A stretch of DNA of 64,000 nucleotides from Prosthecodimorpha hirschii (GTDB lineage: Bacteria > Pseudomonadota > Alphaproteobacteria > Rhizobiales > Ancalomicrobiaceae): contig NZ_LJYW01000001.1 in NCBI RefSeq assembly GCF_001305515.1, forward strand, positions 2,930,580 to 2,994,579, in the 5' to 3' direction. Both the position numbers and the translations under genes were made by a program. Below are positions 21,093 through 32,748 of this stretch, in pieces (position 1 is the stretch's first letter; each line of letters begins with the position of its first letter). The notes beneath the pieces are model-generated. The model was not told the DNA's origin. It saw only the letters and a program-made list of their open reading frames with translations, and did not search any database.

Positions 21093-22109
21093 GTGCGGTT
21101 TCGTCTGGTCCGGTCGGCCCTGAACCTCTTCGCCCCGGCCCCGGACAAGCCCGACCGCAAGGCGGCGAAGCGCGCGGCCCGGGAAGCCGCGGCGGCGGCC
21201 AATGCGCCGATCGTCGCCGCGACGCCGGTCCTTCGCGACATGTTCGACATGGCGCCGCACTATCTGCCCTGCGACGAGCCCTTCCCGCTGTTCAACACGG
21301 CCGCCATAGGCACCCGGACCGGCTTCCTGATGCTGGCCCGCAGTTGCAACACCCTGTGCCTGAACGACGGGACCTACATCCATCCGGAGCCGTCGCAGCG
21401 GACCAGCGTCAACGTCCTGTTCGAAACCGACCGCGAGGGACAGGTCGCAAACCGGCAGCGGCTCGACGACTCCCTGCTTCAGGCGGCTCCGGAGGCCGGC
21501 GCGATCGAAGACATCCGCCTCTTCGCCTGGCGCGGCGCGATCTGGGGCCTGGGTGCCCGGGTCCGTTGGCTGGATGCGACGCGGTACCGGGCCGAGCAGG
21601 TCCTGGTCCGGATCGAAGCCGGCCGGATCGTGGAGTTCCATCCGATCCCGTCCCCCGGCGGCGCGCGGATCGAAAAGAACTGGGTGCCGCTCGTCGCCGA
21701 CGACGATCTGTTCCTGGCCCAGAGCCTGGCGCCGCTCTGCCTGCATCGCTTCGAGGGCGGCCGCATCGTCGCCCACAAGGGCACCGCGCCCGCCGGGCGG
21801 GAGTTCCCCGTCCGGGGCGGCACGCCGTTCATTCCCTTCCGCGGCCACTATCTGAGCCTGGCCCACCAGGCGCCACGGCGCGCCAACGGGAAGATCTACT
21901 ACCTGCATCAGTTCGTGCTTCTCGACGATCGGCTCGACCTGGTCGAGATGAGCGATCCCTTCTTCATCCAGCGCCGCGGCATCGAGTTCGCCTGCGGCCT
22001 GCAGCCGCTCGACGCGGAGGCGCTGCTGCTGACCTACGGCGTCTCCGACCGGCGCGCCGCGCATGTCCGCCTGCCGATCCGGGCGATCGAGCGCTTCTGC
22101 GTGATCTGA
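21093..22109 (+). CDS. GH130/GH43-like five-bladed beta-propeller protein
   Basis: 338 aa, function not established. After a basic N-terminus (KPDRKAAKRAAREAAAA) the sequence shows propeller-like repeats: DIRLFAWRGAIWGLGA, IEKNWVPLV, GGTPFIPFRGHYLSLAHQ, YLHQFVLLD, and PFFIQRRGIEFACGL followed by TYGVSDRRAAHVRLPI. These resemble glycosidase-like five-bladed propellers (GH130/GH43) that can stand alone or fuse to glycosyltransferases. I chose GTG 21093 because GGGGGG precedes it; in-frame ATGs lie further upstream. Activity on a surface glycan is inference. It is divergent from lysC. Confidence 0.6.
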   Translation: MRFRLVRSALNLFAPAPDKPDRKAAKRAAREAAAAANAPIVAATPVLRDMFDMAPHYLPCDEPFPLFNTAAIGTRTGFLMLARSCNTLCLNDGTYIHPEPSQRTSVNVLFETDREGQVANRQRLDDSLLQAAPEAGAIEDIRLFAWRGAIWGLGARVRWLDATRYRAEQVLVRIEAGRIVEFHPIPSPGGARIEKNWVPLVADDDLFLAQSLAPLCLHRFEGGRIVAHKGTAPAGREFPVRGGTPFIPFRGHYLSLAHQAPRRANGKIYYLHQFVLLDDRLDLVEMSDPFFIQRRGIEFACGLQPLDAEALLLTYGVSDRRAAHVRLPIRAIERFCVI

Positions 22110-22235
22110 CCGGCGTCCCACGGCCGTGGCGGTTCGGCGGCGGAGCGCGCCGCGGTCGGGTCCGCCGTCTGCGACAAGCGCCTTGACCCCGGCCGCTTGC
22201 GGACTACCCTCCCGGCCGAGCCGAAAGGACAGACC

Positions 22236-22982
22236 ATGAGCGCAGCGCCCGCCTCCACCGTCGACGATGCCGAGATCCGCCGCTTCTCGGCGATGGCCGC
22301 CGAGTGGTGGAATCCTGCCGGCAAGTTCCGACCGCTGCACAAGTTCAACCCGGTCCGGCTCGGCTACATCAAGCAGGAGGTCTCGGCCCGCTTCGGGCGC
22401 GACGCCCAGGCGCCGGACGCCTTCGCGGGGCTGAGCCTGCTCGACATCGGCTGCGGCGGCGGCCTGCTCTCCGAGCCGATGGCCCGGCTCGGCGCTTCGG
22501 TCGTCGGCGCGGACGCGTCGGAGACCAATATCGAGGTCGCCCGGCTGCATGCCGCGGAGGCCGGGCTCGCCATCGACTACCGGGCGACCACCGCCGAGGA
22601 TCTCGCGGCCTCCGGCGCGACCTTCGATGTCGTGCTGGCCATGGAGATCGTCGAACACGTCGCCGATGTCGGGCTGTTCGTCAGCACCGTGGCCGGCATG
22701 GTCCGACCCGGCGGCCTGCTCATCATGGCGACGCTGAACCGGACCCTGAAATCCTACGCGCTGGCCATCGTCGGCGCCGAATATGTGCTGCGCTGGCTGC
22801 CGCGCGGCACCCACGACTGGCGCAAGTTCCTGACCCCCGCCGAGCTTTCCCGTCACATCGAGGCGTCCGGCCTGACGGTGATCGACCGTGTCGGCGTGGT
22901 CTACGACCCCCTGCGCGACCGCTGGTCCCGCAACGCCCGCGACCTCGACGTGAACTACATGCTGCTGGCGCAGCGGGGGTGA
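22236..22982 (+). CDS. ubiG: Ubiquinone biosynthesis O-methyltransferase UbiG
   Basis: 248 aa. It catalyses both O-methylations in ubiquinone synthesis with S-adenosylmethionine. The UbiG opening ([22 protein letters not shown]) is followed by the SAM motif [20 protein letters not shown], the EIVEHVADV motif and the family-specific [17 protein letters not shown] 22236 is preceded by AAAGGACAGACC. Its presence beside lysC is typical of alphaproteobacteria. Confidence 0.96.
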   Translation: MSAAPASTVDDAEIRRFSAMAAEWWNPAGKFRPLHKFNPVRLGYIKQEVSARFGRDAQAPDAFAGLSLLDIGCGGGLLSEPMARLGASVVGADASETNIEVARLHAAEAGLAIDYRATTAEDLAASGATFDVVLAMEIVEHVADVGLFVSTVAGMVRPGGLLIMATLNRTLKSYALAIVGAEYVLRWLPRGTHDWRKFLTPAELSRHIEASGLTVIDRVGVVYDPLRDRWSRNARDLDVNYMLLAQRG

Positions 22983-23008
22983 GCACGCTCAGCCGCAGCG
23001 GACAAGTG

Positions 23009-23041
23009 TTAACTTGACATTAACCGGGAAGCCACTATCTC
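23009..23041 (+). promoter_or_regulatory. CtrA box overlapping a consensus promoter
   Basis: TTAA-N7-TTAA (23009-23023) is a perfect match to the CtrA binding consensus. The seven-base spacer plus flanks contain TTGACA (23014-23019), followed after 16 bases by TATCTC (23036-23041). A CtrA box over the -35 is the classic layout of CtrA-activated promoters. On the plus strand it points into the antisense of the DUF3800 gene and no recognised plus-strand gene follows. The original target may have been displaced. Confidence 0.6.
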
Positions 23042-23057
23042 TGGTTTCAGGCTATGC

Positions 23058-23933
23058 CTAGGAGGTCTCCGCTTTGGAGGCTGGCTGAAGGGTCTCGGAA
23101 ACGAGGCCCTTTTTGCTGTCTGAATCGAAGCATGAATATTTGATGCCGAGATGAGAAATCTTCTCTGGCCCAAGACTTTGGTCGATCAGTTTGCGGCAAT
23201 TTCGTAGCTCTCGGGCCGGGAAATAGTGCGGATCGTACCGCCGGCGACAGATCGGATAAAGATAGAGGTCCGCGATCTGCATCAATGGCGAAGACTTGCG
23301 CTTGAATTTGAGATCCAACAGCCGGTAGGCCAGCTCGTTCACCGCCAGCGGCTGGTAGTGGCTTGAGTTCATCTTGCCGAAAGGCATTCCCTCTGTCCGC
23401 AAATGCTTGAAATAGGTCCGGATCAGCCGATCTGACCGCGGATCGCTTTCCTCGACGAAGATATTGACGCGGCGATCGTGCAGTGCCGCGAATTTTGCGA
23501 CCCTCTCGCAAAGGACCGAGAAGGCGGTCTTGCACAGGTCCCATCTCTGCCGCCCATAACGCTCGAAGTATCGCGCCCTGTAGCCCGGACGATCGATGAC
23601 ACAGGCATGGCCGAGCACCGGCATCGCCAGAAGCGTGTCGGTAAGATCCTGGTAGAATTCCTGGACACGCTCCGACGGCGCGGACTTCAGCCACGCAAAT
23701 TCGGCATTCCGGTGCCTGATCTTGACCGAATGCAACGGTACCGTGATCGCCCAGCGGGCACAGAAGGCTTGATGGAGTTGCCTGGCCTCCACCTCGTCGT
23801 CCGCCTTCAACAGAACGCCGCCCAAGGCGAACCAGTCGCCCTTGTGGGCTTCGACCAGCACTCGATCAGGATGACGGGTGCCGGAATCGTCCACATAGAG
23901 GTTGAAGAGGGAACGTGAGGTTGAGTCGATCAT
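23058..23933 (-). CDS. DUF3800 domain protein
   Basis: 291 aa. The DUF3800 signature is clear: NLYVDDSGTRHPD near the N-terminus, a conserved WALGG-like block (DWFALGGVLL), and SPLMQIADLYLYPICRR near the C-terminus. DUF3800 proteins have an RNase H-like fold and often sit in genomic islands and defence loci. Their biochemical role is not settled. Composition is less GC-rich than the neighbours, which suggests transfer. ATG 23933 begins the domain; an upstream ATG at 23975 is possible. Unusual hairpins lie behind it and a CtrA-type promoter faces its 3' end. Confidence 0.8.
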   Translation of the reverse strand: MIDSTSRSLFNLYVDDSGTRHPDRVLVEAHKGDWFALGGVLLKADDEVEARQLHQAFCARWAITVPLHSVKIRHRNAEFAWLKSAPSERVQEFYQDLTDTLLAMPVLGHACVIDRPGYRARYFERYGRQRWDLCKTAFSVLCERVAKFAALHDRRVNIFVEESDPRSDRLIRTYFKHLRTEGMPFGKMNSSHYQPLAVNELAYRLLDLKFKRKSSPLMQIADLYLYPICRRRYDPHYFPARELRNCRKLIDQSLGPEKISHLGIKYSCFDSDSKKGLVSETLQPASKAETS

Positions 23934-24039
23934 CGGTTGAGTGAACGCGCTCAACGTCCGGTCGACAATGCACATTCCACGTCACAACGGGGAATTCCCC
24001 GGGATTGCGGTGGGGCTGCAGACGAAGGCCGCCCCTGTT

Positions 24040-24156
24040 ATACCGACGGTCATGGAATGATCGTCGGTATTCGATACGCGAATTTCTCATGCCTCTGACG
24101 CAAATGAGAAATTCGCGTTCCTTCAACGGCCCGATGCGTCAGCATCCTGGGCCGTT
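24040..24156. repeat. Cluster of three perfect hairpins
   Basis: Three inverted repeats lie in a row: 24040-24048/24062-24070 (ATACCGACG arms, 9 bases), 24076-24090/24104-24118 (ACGCGAATTTCTCAT arms, 15 bases, no mismatch) and 24125-24132/24149-24156 (AACGGCCC arms with an inner GATGC/GCATC stem). They fill the space between the DUF3800 start and the TadG-like stop. None has a T-run. They may be ends of mobile DNA, REP-type elements or a structured RNA. Confidence 0.8.
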
Positions 24157-24160
24157 GGTA

Positions 24161-24727
24161 TTAGGGCCCCAATCGCGCGAAAGGCATGAGAACGGCCGGC
24201 TCGGGCGGGGCTAGGTTCGCGATCGAGCCGGTGCTCCGGCAAGCGTGATCGGCGGACTTGTCGATGCGGCAGGCGGTTTCGGCATTGCGATCGACGATCG
24301 CATGCCCGGTCACCGCGAGGTCTACCGGCTGGGCACCGAAGACGCCGGCAAAACTGACCATGCCGCGTTCGACCAGCCCGACGGTCACCGTCCGGCCGTC
24401 CCTGGAGACGGTGATGCTGGGCGTGAGATCCGGGCGGGCGGCGAAGACCGTCCTGGCGGCATCGGCCTGGGCGGCGGCGACACGCGCCTCGGGCGAATGC
24501 GAGCGATCGGTGGCGAGCGTCCGGGCCGCCACCAGCGACGCGGTGTCCGCGACATCCTGCAAGGCGAACCGCTGCGCCTGCCAGACCGCCTTGTCGACCA
24601 CGTATCCCGACAGCCCGATGATGAGCGGCGCGCACAGCGCGAAGGTGGTCACGACATTGCCGCCCCGATGCCGCACCAGGCGGGCGACAGGGCGGATCGG
24701 CGGTTGGACGCTTCGGCATTTCCGCAT
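24161..24727 (-). CDS. TadG-like (Flp pilus assembly) single-pass protein
   Basis: 188 aa. The N-terminus has the TadE/TadG layout: a basic stretch, then GGNVVTTFALCAPLIIGLSGYVVD as the membrane segment, followed by a region like VWQAQRFALQDVADTASLVAA seen in pseudopilin-like TadG proteins. The rest is extracytoplasmic and has four cysteines near the C-terminus. No other tad/cpa genes are nearby. It is shorter than full TadG, which also has a von Willebrand-like domain. ATG 24727 is preferred over 24763. Confidence 0.65.
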   Translation of the reverse strand: MRKCRSVQPPIRPVARLVRHRGGNVVTTFALCAPLIIGLSGYVVDKAVWQAQRFALQDVADTASLVAARTLATDRSHSPEARVAAAQADAARTVFAARPDLTPSITVSRDGRTVTVGLVERGMVSFAGVFGAQPVDLAVTGHAIVDRNAETACRIDKSADHACRSTGSIANLAPPEPAVLMPFARLGP

Positions 24728-24965
24728 GGCGCATATCCGTTGTTCTGACGGGTACCGTGCCACCGAAGTTCAAAGCAGTTCTTACCGATATCGGCGCAAG
24801 TCTAATATGTTAAAATGTGACGTCGTCGACAGGATGAGCGACAAGAGACGCTCGCAAAAACGATCAAATGCTGCCTAAACGCTTTGATCCCGCAATCGCC
24901 CGGCTCGAGGCCGGTGGCCGGCGCGGCCGGATCGCCGGCAGATGCGGCCGGCCCGGGCACGGCCC

Positions 24966-24998
24966 AAAAAGACACCCCGCAACCATACGGGTGCGGGG
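24966..24998 (-). terminator. Intrinsic terminator of secA
   Basis: The stem is CCCCGCAACC (24975-24984) with GGGTGCGGGG (24989-24998), one mismatch and an ATAC loop. On the minus strand it is followed by TCTTTTTGG. It lies about 60 bases past the secA stop, correctly oriented. The rest of 24728-25060 contains the TadG-like promoter region, AT-richer near 24790-24815, and no gene that I recognise. Confidence 0.85.
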
Positions 24999-25060
24999 CG
25001 TTGTCGGAAGCAACGCTTGCGGGCCGGTGGCGGCCATCACGGGCCTCCGCCCGAAACCGG

Positions 25061-27739
<2,679 letters not shown>

Positions 27740-27966
27740 GGAGGGCTTTCCTGACTGTCGGTCCGCGACGCCGCCGGAACGCCTGATCGGCTCCGTCCGG
27801 CGCGACCGGAAGATTTCATGGAAATGCGACCGAGGGAAAACGCGCGTGTCCGGAACAGCCCTCGTGCCGTCGACCGGCCCTCGCGACTCTGCGCGAGCCG
27901 GCGAGACTGGCCGCGACAGCCCGTCGCAAGACGAGCCGAAACCCGGCGCCACGGGGGGCCGCGGCA

Positions 27967-27995
27967 GAGATAAGTGGGGGCCTCCCTGTTGTCAA
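27967..27995 (-). promoter_or_regulatory. Probable secA promoter
   Basis: On the minus strand TTGACA (27990-27995), 17 bases, TATCTC (27967-27972). It lies about 230 bases before the secA start codon and faces it. The remaining part of the 350-base gap 27740-28089 shows no gene. The promoter of the divergent parvulin gene should lie at its right side, but I found no consensus match. Confidence 0.65.
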
Positions 27996-28089
27996 CGTCA
28001 CGGCTTTGCACCAATGTGCCGGCCCGAATTCACGGCCCCGCCGCAATCGGTCCCTATCGGGGCGAAGAAACCATCGAAGGATAGTTCCG

Positions 28090-28935
28090 ATGATCAAAGC
28101 GTCACGTATCGCGGTCCTGGCCGCCCTTCTGGCCTCGGCGGCCGTGATCGGGTCGGCCGGATGGGCGCCCGCCGCGGCCGCGGAGGACAAGAAGATCGCG
28201 ACCGTCGACGGCAAGGCGATCACCGAGTCTGATCTCGCCGCCGTGATGGCCGAGATGTCGCAGCAATTCGCGCAGTTGCCGGAGCCCGCCCGCCGGCGCG
28301 CCGCGCTCGACCGCCTGATCGACATCCAGATCCTCGCCGGCCAGGCCGACAAGGACGGGCTCGGCGCCTCGGACGAATTCAAGAAGCGGCTGGAGAACCT
28401 GCGCCAGCGCCTGCTGATCAACGAATTCGTGAAGATCAAGGTCGACGGTTCCGTCACTGACGCAGATGTGAAGGCGGCCTACGACAAGTATGTCGGCGGC
28501 ACCACCCCGCCGGAGGAGACCCGCGCCCGCCACATCCTGGTCAAGACCAAGGAAGAGGCCGACGCGATCATCGCCGACATCGCCAAGGGCGGCGATTTCG
28601 CCAAGATCGCGACCGAAAAGTCGCAGGATCCGGGTTCGGCCAAGGAAGGCGGCGATCTCGGCTATTTCGGCGCCGGCGAAATGGTCGCCGAGTTCGACAA
28701 GGCCGTGCAGGAGCTGAAGCCGGGCGAGTTCACCAAAGCCCCGGTGAAGACCCAGTTCGGCTTCCATGTCATCCGCGTCGAGGACAAGCGCAAGCAGAAG
28801 GTGCCGGGCCTCGACGAGGTCAAGGACCAGCTCCGCCAGCAGGTCGTCCAGGAGAAGTTCTCCGAGGCGCTCACCGAGCTGAAGAAGGCCGCCAAGGTCG
28901 ACATCGACGAGGCCGCTCTCGGCGCGAAGAAGTGA
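28090..28935 (+). CDS. Parvulin-type peptidyl-prolyl isomerase, exported
   Basis: 281 aa. It begins with a signal peptide (MIKASRIAVLAALLASAAVIG, cleavage near APAAAAED), so it acts in the periplasm. The chaperone-like N-terminal helices are followed by a parvulin domain at about residues 140-240: RARHILVKTKEEADAI, GGDFAKIATEKSQDPGSA, GGDLGYFGAGEMV and FGFHVIRVEDKR. It probably assists outer-membrane or exported protein folding, like SurA or PpiC relatives. It is divergent from secA, as in many rhizobia. A clear terminator follows. Confidence 0.95.
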   Translation: MIKASRIAVLAALLASAAVIGSAGWAPAAAAEDKKIATVDGKAITESDLAAVMAEMSQQFAQLPEPARRRAALDRLIDIQILAGQADKDGLGASDEFKKRLENLRQRLLINEFVKIKVDGSVTDADVKAAYDKYVGGTTPPEETRARHILVKTKEEADAIIADIAKGGDFAKIATEKSQDPGSAKEGGDLGYFGAGEMVAEFDKAVQELKPGEFTKAPVKTQFGFHVIRVEDKRKQKVPGLDEVKDQLRQQVVQEKFSEALTELKKAAKVDIDEAALGAKK

Positions 28936-28964
28936 TCTGACCGCCCGATTGCGAACCTATCCGG

Positions 28965-29003
28965 CCGGCGTCGCGGACACCCCCGCGGCGCCGGCTTTGT
29001 TTT
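28965..29003 (+). terminator. Intrinsic terminator of the parvulin gene
   Basis: A 12-base stem (CCGGCGTCGCGG at 28965-28976, CCGCGGCGCCGG at 28983-28994, one G-T pair) is followed on the plus strand by CTTTGTTTTG. It sits 30 bases after the stop codon. Confidence 0.85.
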
Positions 29004-29022
29004 GACCGGCCCGGCGCTGGGG

Positions 29023-29643
29023 TCAGAACCGCGTGCGCGCCTTCAGGGCCGCCGCCAGGGTGCCGTCGTCGAGATAGTCGAGTTCCCCGCCGACCGGCAC
29101 GCCATGGGCCAGCCGGGTCACGGTCACGTCGATCCCGTCGGCCCTGAGGCCGGCGATCTCGCCGGTGATGTAGTGCGCGGTGGTCTGGCCCTCGACGGTG
29201 GCGTTGACGGCCAGGATGACCTCGCCGACGCGGCCCGACCGGCAGCGTTCGATCAGGCTGCGGATGTTCAGGTCGTCCGGACCGATGCCGTCGAGCGGCG
29301 ACATCACCCCGCCGAGCACGTGATAGCGCGCCGCCATCGCGCCGGCGCGTTCCAGCGCCCAGAGATCGGAGACGTCCTCGACCACCACGATGGTGCTGTC
29401 GTCGCGGCGCGGATCGCGGCAGATCGAGCAGGGATCGACGGTGTCGACATTGCCGCAGACGGTGCAGACGCCGACCTTTTCGTTGACCTCCGTGCAGGCG
29501 CGCGCCAGCGGCGCCAGCAGGGCTTCCTTGCGCTTCACGAGCGTCAGGGCGGCGCGGCGCGCCGAACGCGGGCCGAGCCCGGGCAGCTTGCCGAGCAGCT
29601 GGATCAGACGCTCGATCTCCGGCCCGGCGATGGATTTCGACAT
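29023..29643 (-). CDS. recR: Recombination mediator RecR
   Basis: 206 aa. RecR loads RecA on gapped DNA together with RecF or RecO. The helix-hairpin-helix ([20 protein letters not shown]), the four-cysteine zinc finger ([16 protein letters not shown]) and the Toprim domain ([14 protein letters not shown] through [20 protein letters not shown]) are all intact. ATG 29643 is the family start. It belongs to the dnaX-ybaB-recR neighbourhood, although a small plus-strand gene sits between. Confidence 0.96.
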   Translation of the reverse strand: MSKSIAGPEIERLIQLLGKLPGLGPRSARRAALTLVKRKEALLAPLARACTEVNEKVGVCTVCGNVDTVDPCSICRDPRRDDSTIVVVEDVSDLWALERAGAMAARYHVLGGVMSPLDGIGPDDLNIRSLIERCRSGRVGEVILAVNATVEGQTTAHYITGEIAGLRADGIDVTVTRLAHGVPVGGELDYLDDGTLAAALKARTRF

Positions 29644-29780
29644 GGAATGGGCCTCGTCGGCGGGGAGCCGCAAGTCCTCCCCGGAAATTTCCAGATTGCC
29701 TAGACTTTGAACGATCCGTGCAAGTCGGGATTCACGGATGCCGTCCAACGATCCGCCGCAAGACAGGGGCGAGGACCGGC

Positions 29781-29957
29781 ATGACCAGCGTGGACAAGGC
29801 GCAGCGGAAGCATTTCATCGATCTCGGCGGCAACACGCGTCTCGATCGCCAGGCCTCCGAGACGCGCAAGGACGACAAGGAGAAAGTCGTCGAGAAGGAG
29901 GTCGCCAAGGCCCCGATCACCTCCGGCCTCGGCCGCGTGCTCGACCGCACCGTCTGA
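29781..29957 (+). CDS. Small hypothetical protein (58 aa)
   Basis: A short gene with a good ribosome site (GGCGAGGACCGGC before ATG 29781). The product is strongly charged: [13 protein letters not shown], then a [14 protein letters not shown] segment and a closing [10 protein letters not shown]. There is no membrane segment and no recognised domain. It is inserted between recR (divergent) and ybaB (convergent). Coding is supported by composition and the Shine-Dalgarno only. Function unknown. Confidence 0.6.
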   Translation: MTSVDKAQRKHFIDLGGNTRLDRQASETRKDDKEKVVEKEVAKAPITSGLGRVLDRTV

Positions 29958-30021
29958 CCGCCCGAAGGCTCCGCGCCGCGCCGCCGTTCGAGCCGGCCGG
30001 CGCCAGCGGACCGGGCCGCCG

Positions 30022-30342
30022 TCAGAACGGCAGCTTGAAGCCGGCCGGCAGGCCGAGGCCGCCGGTCAGTTCGGCCATCTTGGCGGCGATCGCCGCTTCC
30101 GCCTTGGCGTGCGCGTCGCGATGCGCCGCGACGATCAGATCCTCAAGAATCTCCGCATCTTCCGGCTTCAGCAGCGACGGGTCGATCTTGACCGAACGCA
30201 TCTCGCCCTTGCCGGACACCGTGACGGTGACGAGGCCCGCACCGGAGGCGCCGGACACCTCGATCGTGGCCAGTTCATCCTGCAGGCCCGCCATCCGCGC
30301 CTGCATGTCCTTGGCCTGCTTCATCATCTTCAGGAAGTCCAT
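30022..30342 (-). CDS. YbaB/EbfC family nucleoid-associated protein
   Basis: 106 aa, the family length. It binds DNA as a dimer with a tweezer-like fold. The family features are present: [20 protein letters not shown], the [21 protein letters not shown] strand-helix block and the [17 protein letters not shown] helix. ATG 30342 is preceded by GAGGAGTTCCG. It lies 55 bases after dnaX in the usual dnaX-ybaB order, so co-transcription is likely. Confidence 0.95.
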   Translation of the reverse strand: MDFLKMMKQAKDMQARMAGLQDELATIEVSGASGAGLVTVTVSGKGEMRSVKIDPSLLKPEDAEILEDLIVAAHRDAHAKAEAAIAAKMAELTGGLGLPAGFKLPF

Positions 30343-30397
30343 CGGAACTCCTCGGGTTGGGGTTGTTGCGTCGGTGCGGGTCGGCCGGGGCCGACGG

Positions 30398-32413
30398 TCA
30401 ATCGTCGGGCGCCCAGCCCGGATCGTCCATGTCGACCGGCGCGACATAGGCGTCCGCCGGCAGGTCCTCCGACCCGGCCGGCAGGATCGGCGCGCCCGAC
30501 GCCGCGGCGGCCTCTTCTTCGGCCGTCTTGTGGACGCGCACGTCGACGATCATGGCGCCGGGGAAGCGCTTCAGCACGGCGGCGACCAGCGGATCGGCGC
30601 GGGCGTCGGTGACCAGCCGGTTGCGGGCCGCCTCCCGCTCCTCGGCGACCGTCGCCCCGCCGGTCTCGCGCGAGATGGCGATCATCCAGCGCCGGCCGGT
30701 CCAGTCGCCGAGCTTGCGGCCCAGTTCCTGGGCCAGATCCTTCGGCGCCTCGGGTGTCGGCGAGAACTCGATCCGCCCATCCTCGATGCGCACCGGCCGC
30801 ATCTGCCGCTCGATGGCGAGCTTCAATCGGATATCGCGCTTCTCGGCGGCGAGTGCAGCGATATCCTCGAGACTGTTGAGCGGCCGCATGTCGCCGGCCG
30901 GCGCCGCGGCAACCGGGGCTGGGGCTGGGGCCGGCGACGGCTGTGCGGCGGGTGCGCGCGGCTCCTCCCACGGGGCCGCCGGGGACGGGACCGCGGAGGC
31001 CATCGCGCCTGACGAGGCGACCAGCCGGGGGGCAGCGCGCGGCTCGCCCGATGCGCTCGGAACCCCCGTCAGGGCACCGCCGCCAGGCCCTTGCGATCCT
31101 GCGGCCATGCGGGCCGGACCACCGCCCGTCCCGCCGCCACCCTGTCCCGACGCACCGCCGCCGGACGGCCCTGCGCCCGGGCCGCCCGCATCGCGCAGCA
31201 GCTTCAACGCTTCGTCCGGCGTCGGCAGGTCGGCCGCATAGGCGAGCCGGACGATCACCATCTCGGCCGCCGCCAGGGGCTTCGGCGCGGCCTTGACCTC
31301 GTCGAAGCCCTTCAGCAGCATCTGCCAGGCGCGCCCGAGCACGCGCAGCGACAAGCCCTCGGCATAGTCGCGGCCGCGCGTCACCTCGGCCTCGGTCGCC
31401 GCGCCGTCCTCGGCCGCGCCCGGCACCAGCTTCAGCCGGGTGACGAAATGGGTGAATTCGGCCAGATCGGCGATCACCGTCGCCGGGTCGGCGCCGACCG
31501 CATATTGCGCCTCCAGTTCCTGGAGCGCCGCCGCCACCTCGCCGCGCATGACCTGACCGAACAGGTCGATCACCCGGGTGCGGTCGGCGAGGCCGAGCAT
31601 CTCGCGGATCTGGTCGGCGGTGATCTGCCCCTCGCCATGGGCGATGGCCTGGTCGAGCAGCGAAAGGCTGTCGCGCACCGAGCCTTCCGCGGCGCGGGCG
31701 ACGAGGCGCAGCGCCTCGTCCTCGATCCCGACCTGTTCGGCCTCGGCGATCCGGCGCAGATGGGCGGTCAGCACGCCGGCCTCGATGCGGCGCAGGTCGA
31801 AGCGCTGGCAGCGCGACAGGATGGTCACCGGCACCTTGCGGATCTCGGTGGTCGCGAAGATGAACTTCACATGCTCGGGCGGCTCCTCCAGGGTCTTCAG
31901 GAGACCGTTGAAGGCCGCGTTGGACAGCATGTGGACCTCGTCCACGATGTAGACCTTCATCCGCGCCGTGGCCGGCTTGTAGCGCACGGCCTCGATGATC
32001 TCGCGGATGTCCTCGATGCCGGTATGCGAGGCGGCGTCCATCTCCATCACGTCGACATGCCGGCCCTCCATGATGGCCTGGCAGTGCACGCCCGGCTCCG
32101 GCATGTGGATGGTCGGCTTCTCGATCCGGCCCGGGATCTCGTAGTTGAGCGCGCGGGCCAGGATGCGGGCGGTGGTGGTCTTGCCGACCCCGCGCACGCC
32201 GGTCAGCATGTAGGCCTGCGCGATGCGGCCGATCTCGAAGGCGTTGGAGAGCGTGCGCACCATCGGCTCCTGGCCGATCAAGTCGTCGAAGCTCTGCGGA
32301 CGATACTTGCGGGCGAGCACCCGGTAGGCGCCGGACTTCGCGGCGCCCGGCTTCGCGGCATCGGTCGGCCCGGCGGTCTCGGGCAGGCTGTCGGTCGGGA
32401 AGAGACCGTCCAT
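30398..32413 (-). CDS. dnaX: DNA polymerase III subunits gamma/tau
   Basis: 671 aa. It is the clamp-loader ATPase. The AAA+ part (about residues 25-260) has Walker [27 protein letters not shown] and [10 protein letters not shown]. The region that in E. coli holds four zinc cysteines is [15 protein letters not shown] here, with only one cysteine, a state common in alphaproteobacteria. A proline/alanine/glycine-rich linker (about 400-510) precedes the C-terminal tau-like domain. No obvious frameshift slip sequence for a short gamma form was noted. It lies directly downstream of the SRP RNA gene. Confidence 0.96.
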   Translation of the reverse strand: MDGLFPTDSLPETAGPTDAAKPGAAKSGAYRVLARKYRPQSFDDLIGQEPMVRTLSNAFEIGRIAQAYMLTGVRGVGKTTTARILARALNYEIPGRIEKPTIHMPEPGVHCQAIMEGRHVDVMEMDAASHTGIEDIREIIEAVRYKPATARMKVYIVDEVHMLSNAAFNGLLKTLEEPPEHVKFIFATTEIRKVPVTILSRCQRFDLRRIEAGVLTAHLRRIAEAEQVGIEDEALRLVARAAEGSVRDSLSLLDQAIAHGEGQITADQIREMLGLADRTRVIDLFGQVMRGEVAAALQELEAQYAVGADPATVIADLAEFTHFVTRLKLVPGAAEDGAATEAEVTRGRDYAEGLSLRVLGRAWQMLLKGFDEVKAAPKPLAAAEMVIVRLAYAADLPTPDEALKLLRDAGGPGAGPSGGGASGQGGGGTGGGPARMAAGSQGPGGGALTGVPSASGEPRAAPRLVASSGAMASAVPSPAAPWEEPRAPAAQPSPAPAPAPVAAAPAGDMRPLNSLEDIAALAAEKRDIRLKLAIERQMRPVRIEDGRIEFSPTPEAPKDLAQELGRKLGDWTGRRWMIAISRETGGATVAEEREAARNRLVTDARADPLVAAVLKRFPGAMIVDVRVHKTAEEEAAAASGAPILPAGSEDLPADAYVAPVDMDDPGWAPDD

Positions 32414-32512
32414 GCGGCACCCGCGCGTTCAGCGGAACCGGCGCTCGGCCGGTTCCGGCCGGCCGCCGCTCGGCGGGCGACCCAAATCGTGGCGACCTCG
32501 AATCGAGGAGGT

Positions 32513-32612
32513 GGGAGGCCGGACGATGACCCGTGCCCGACCCGCCTTGGCTGCTTCCTTCCGGACCTGACCAGATCGACGAGTGGCGACGTCCACCGCC
32601 GACCTCCCGGGG
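32513..32612 (-). ncRNA. ffs: Signal recognition particle RNA, small bacterial type
   Basis: The minus strand contains the SRP RNA apical core GGTCAGGTCCGGAAGGAAGC followed by AGCCAAGGCGGG. This is flanked by complementary ends, GGGAGG at the 5' side and CCTCCC at the 3' side, giving a hairpin of about 100 bases. Ends are estimated from that pairing. It lies just upstream of dnaX, a common place for ffs in Proteobacteria. Confidence 0.93.
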
Positions 32613-32748
32613 TCCTCATATCATGGATTGACCGGCGACTTGCAAGGGCTACATCTCGACCCGGCCGCTCCCTTGCGATCGGCCGCCCCGCCATCCACAG
32701 AACCGGCCTTCCGCGACAGGCCCGGCAGCCAGCCCGACAGGACCCGCC

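Noticed and set aside
29718-31012. 424-codon plus-strand frame running from the small gene across ybaB and dnaX
   Set aside because: Only chance reading through; the conserved genes are on the minus strand and the 58-aa gene has its own ribosome site in another frame.
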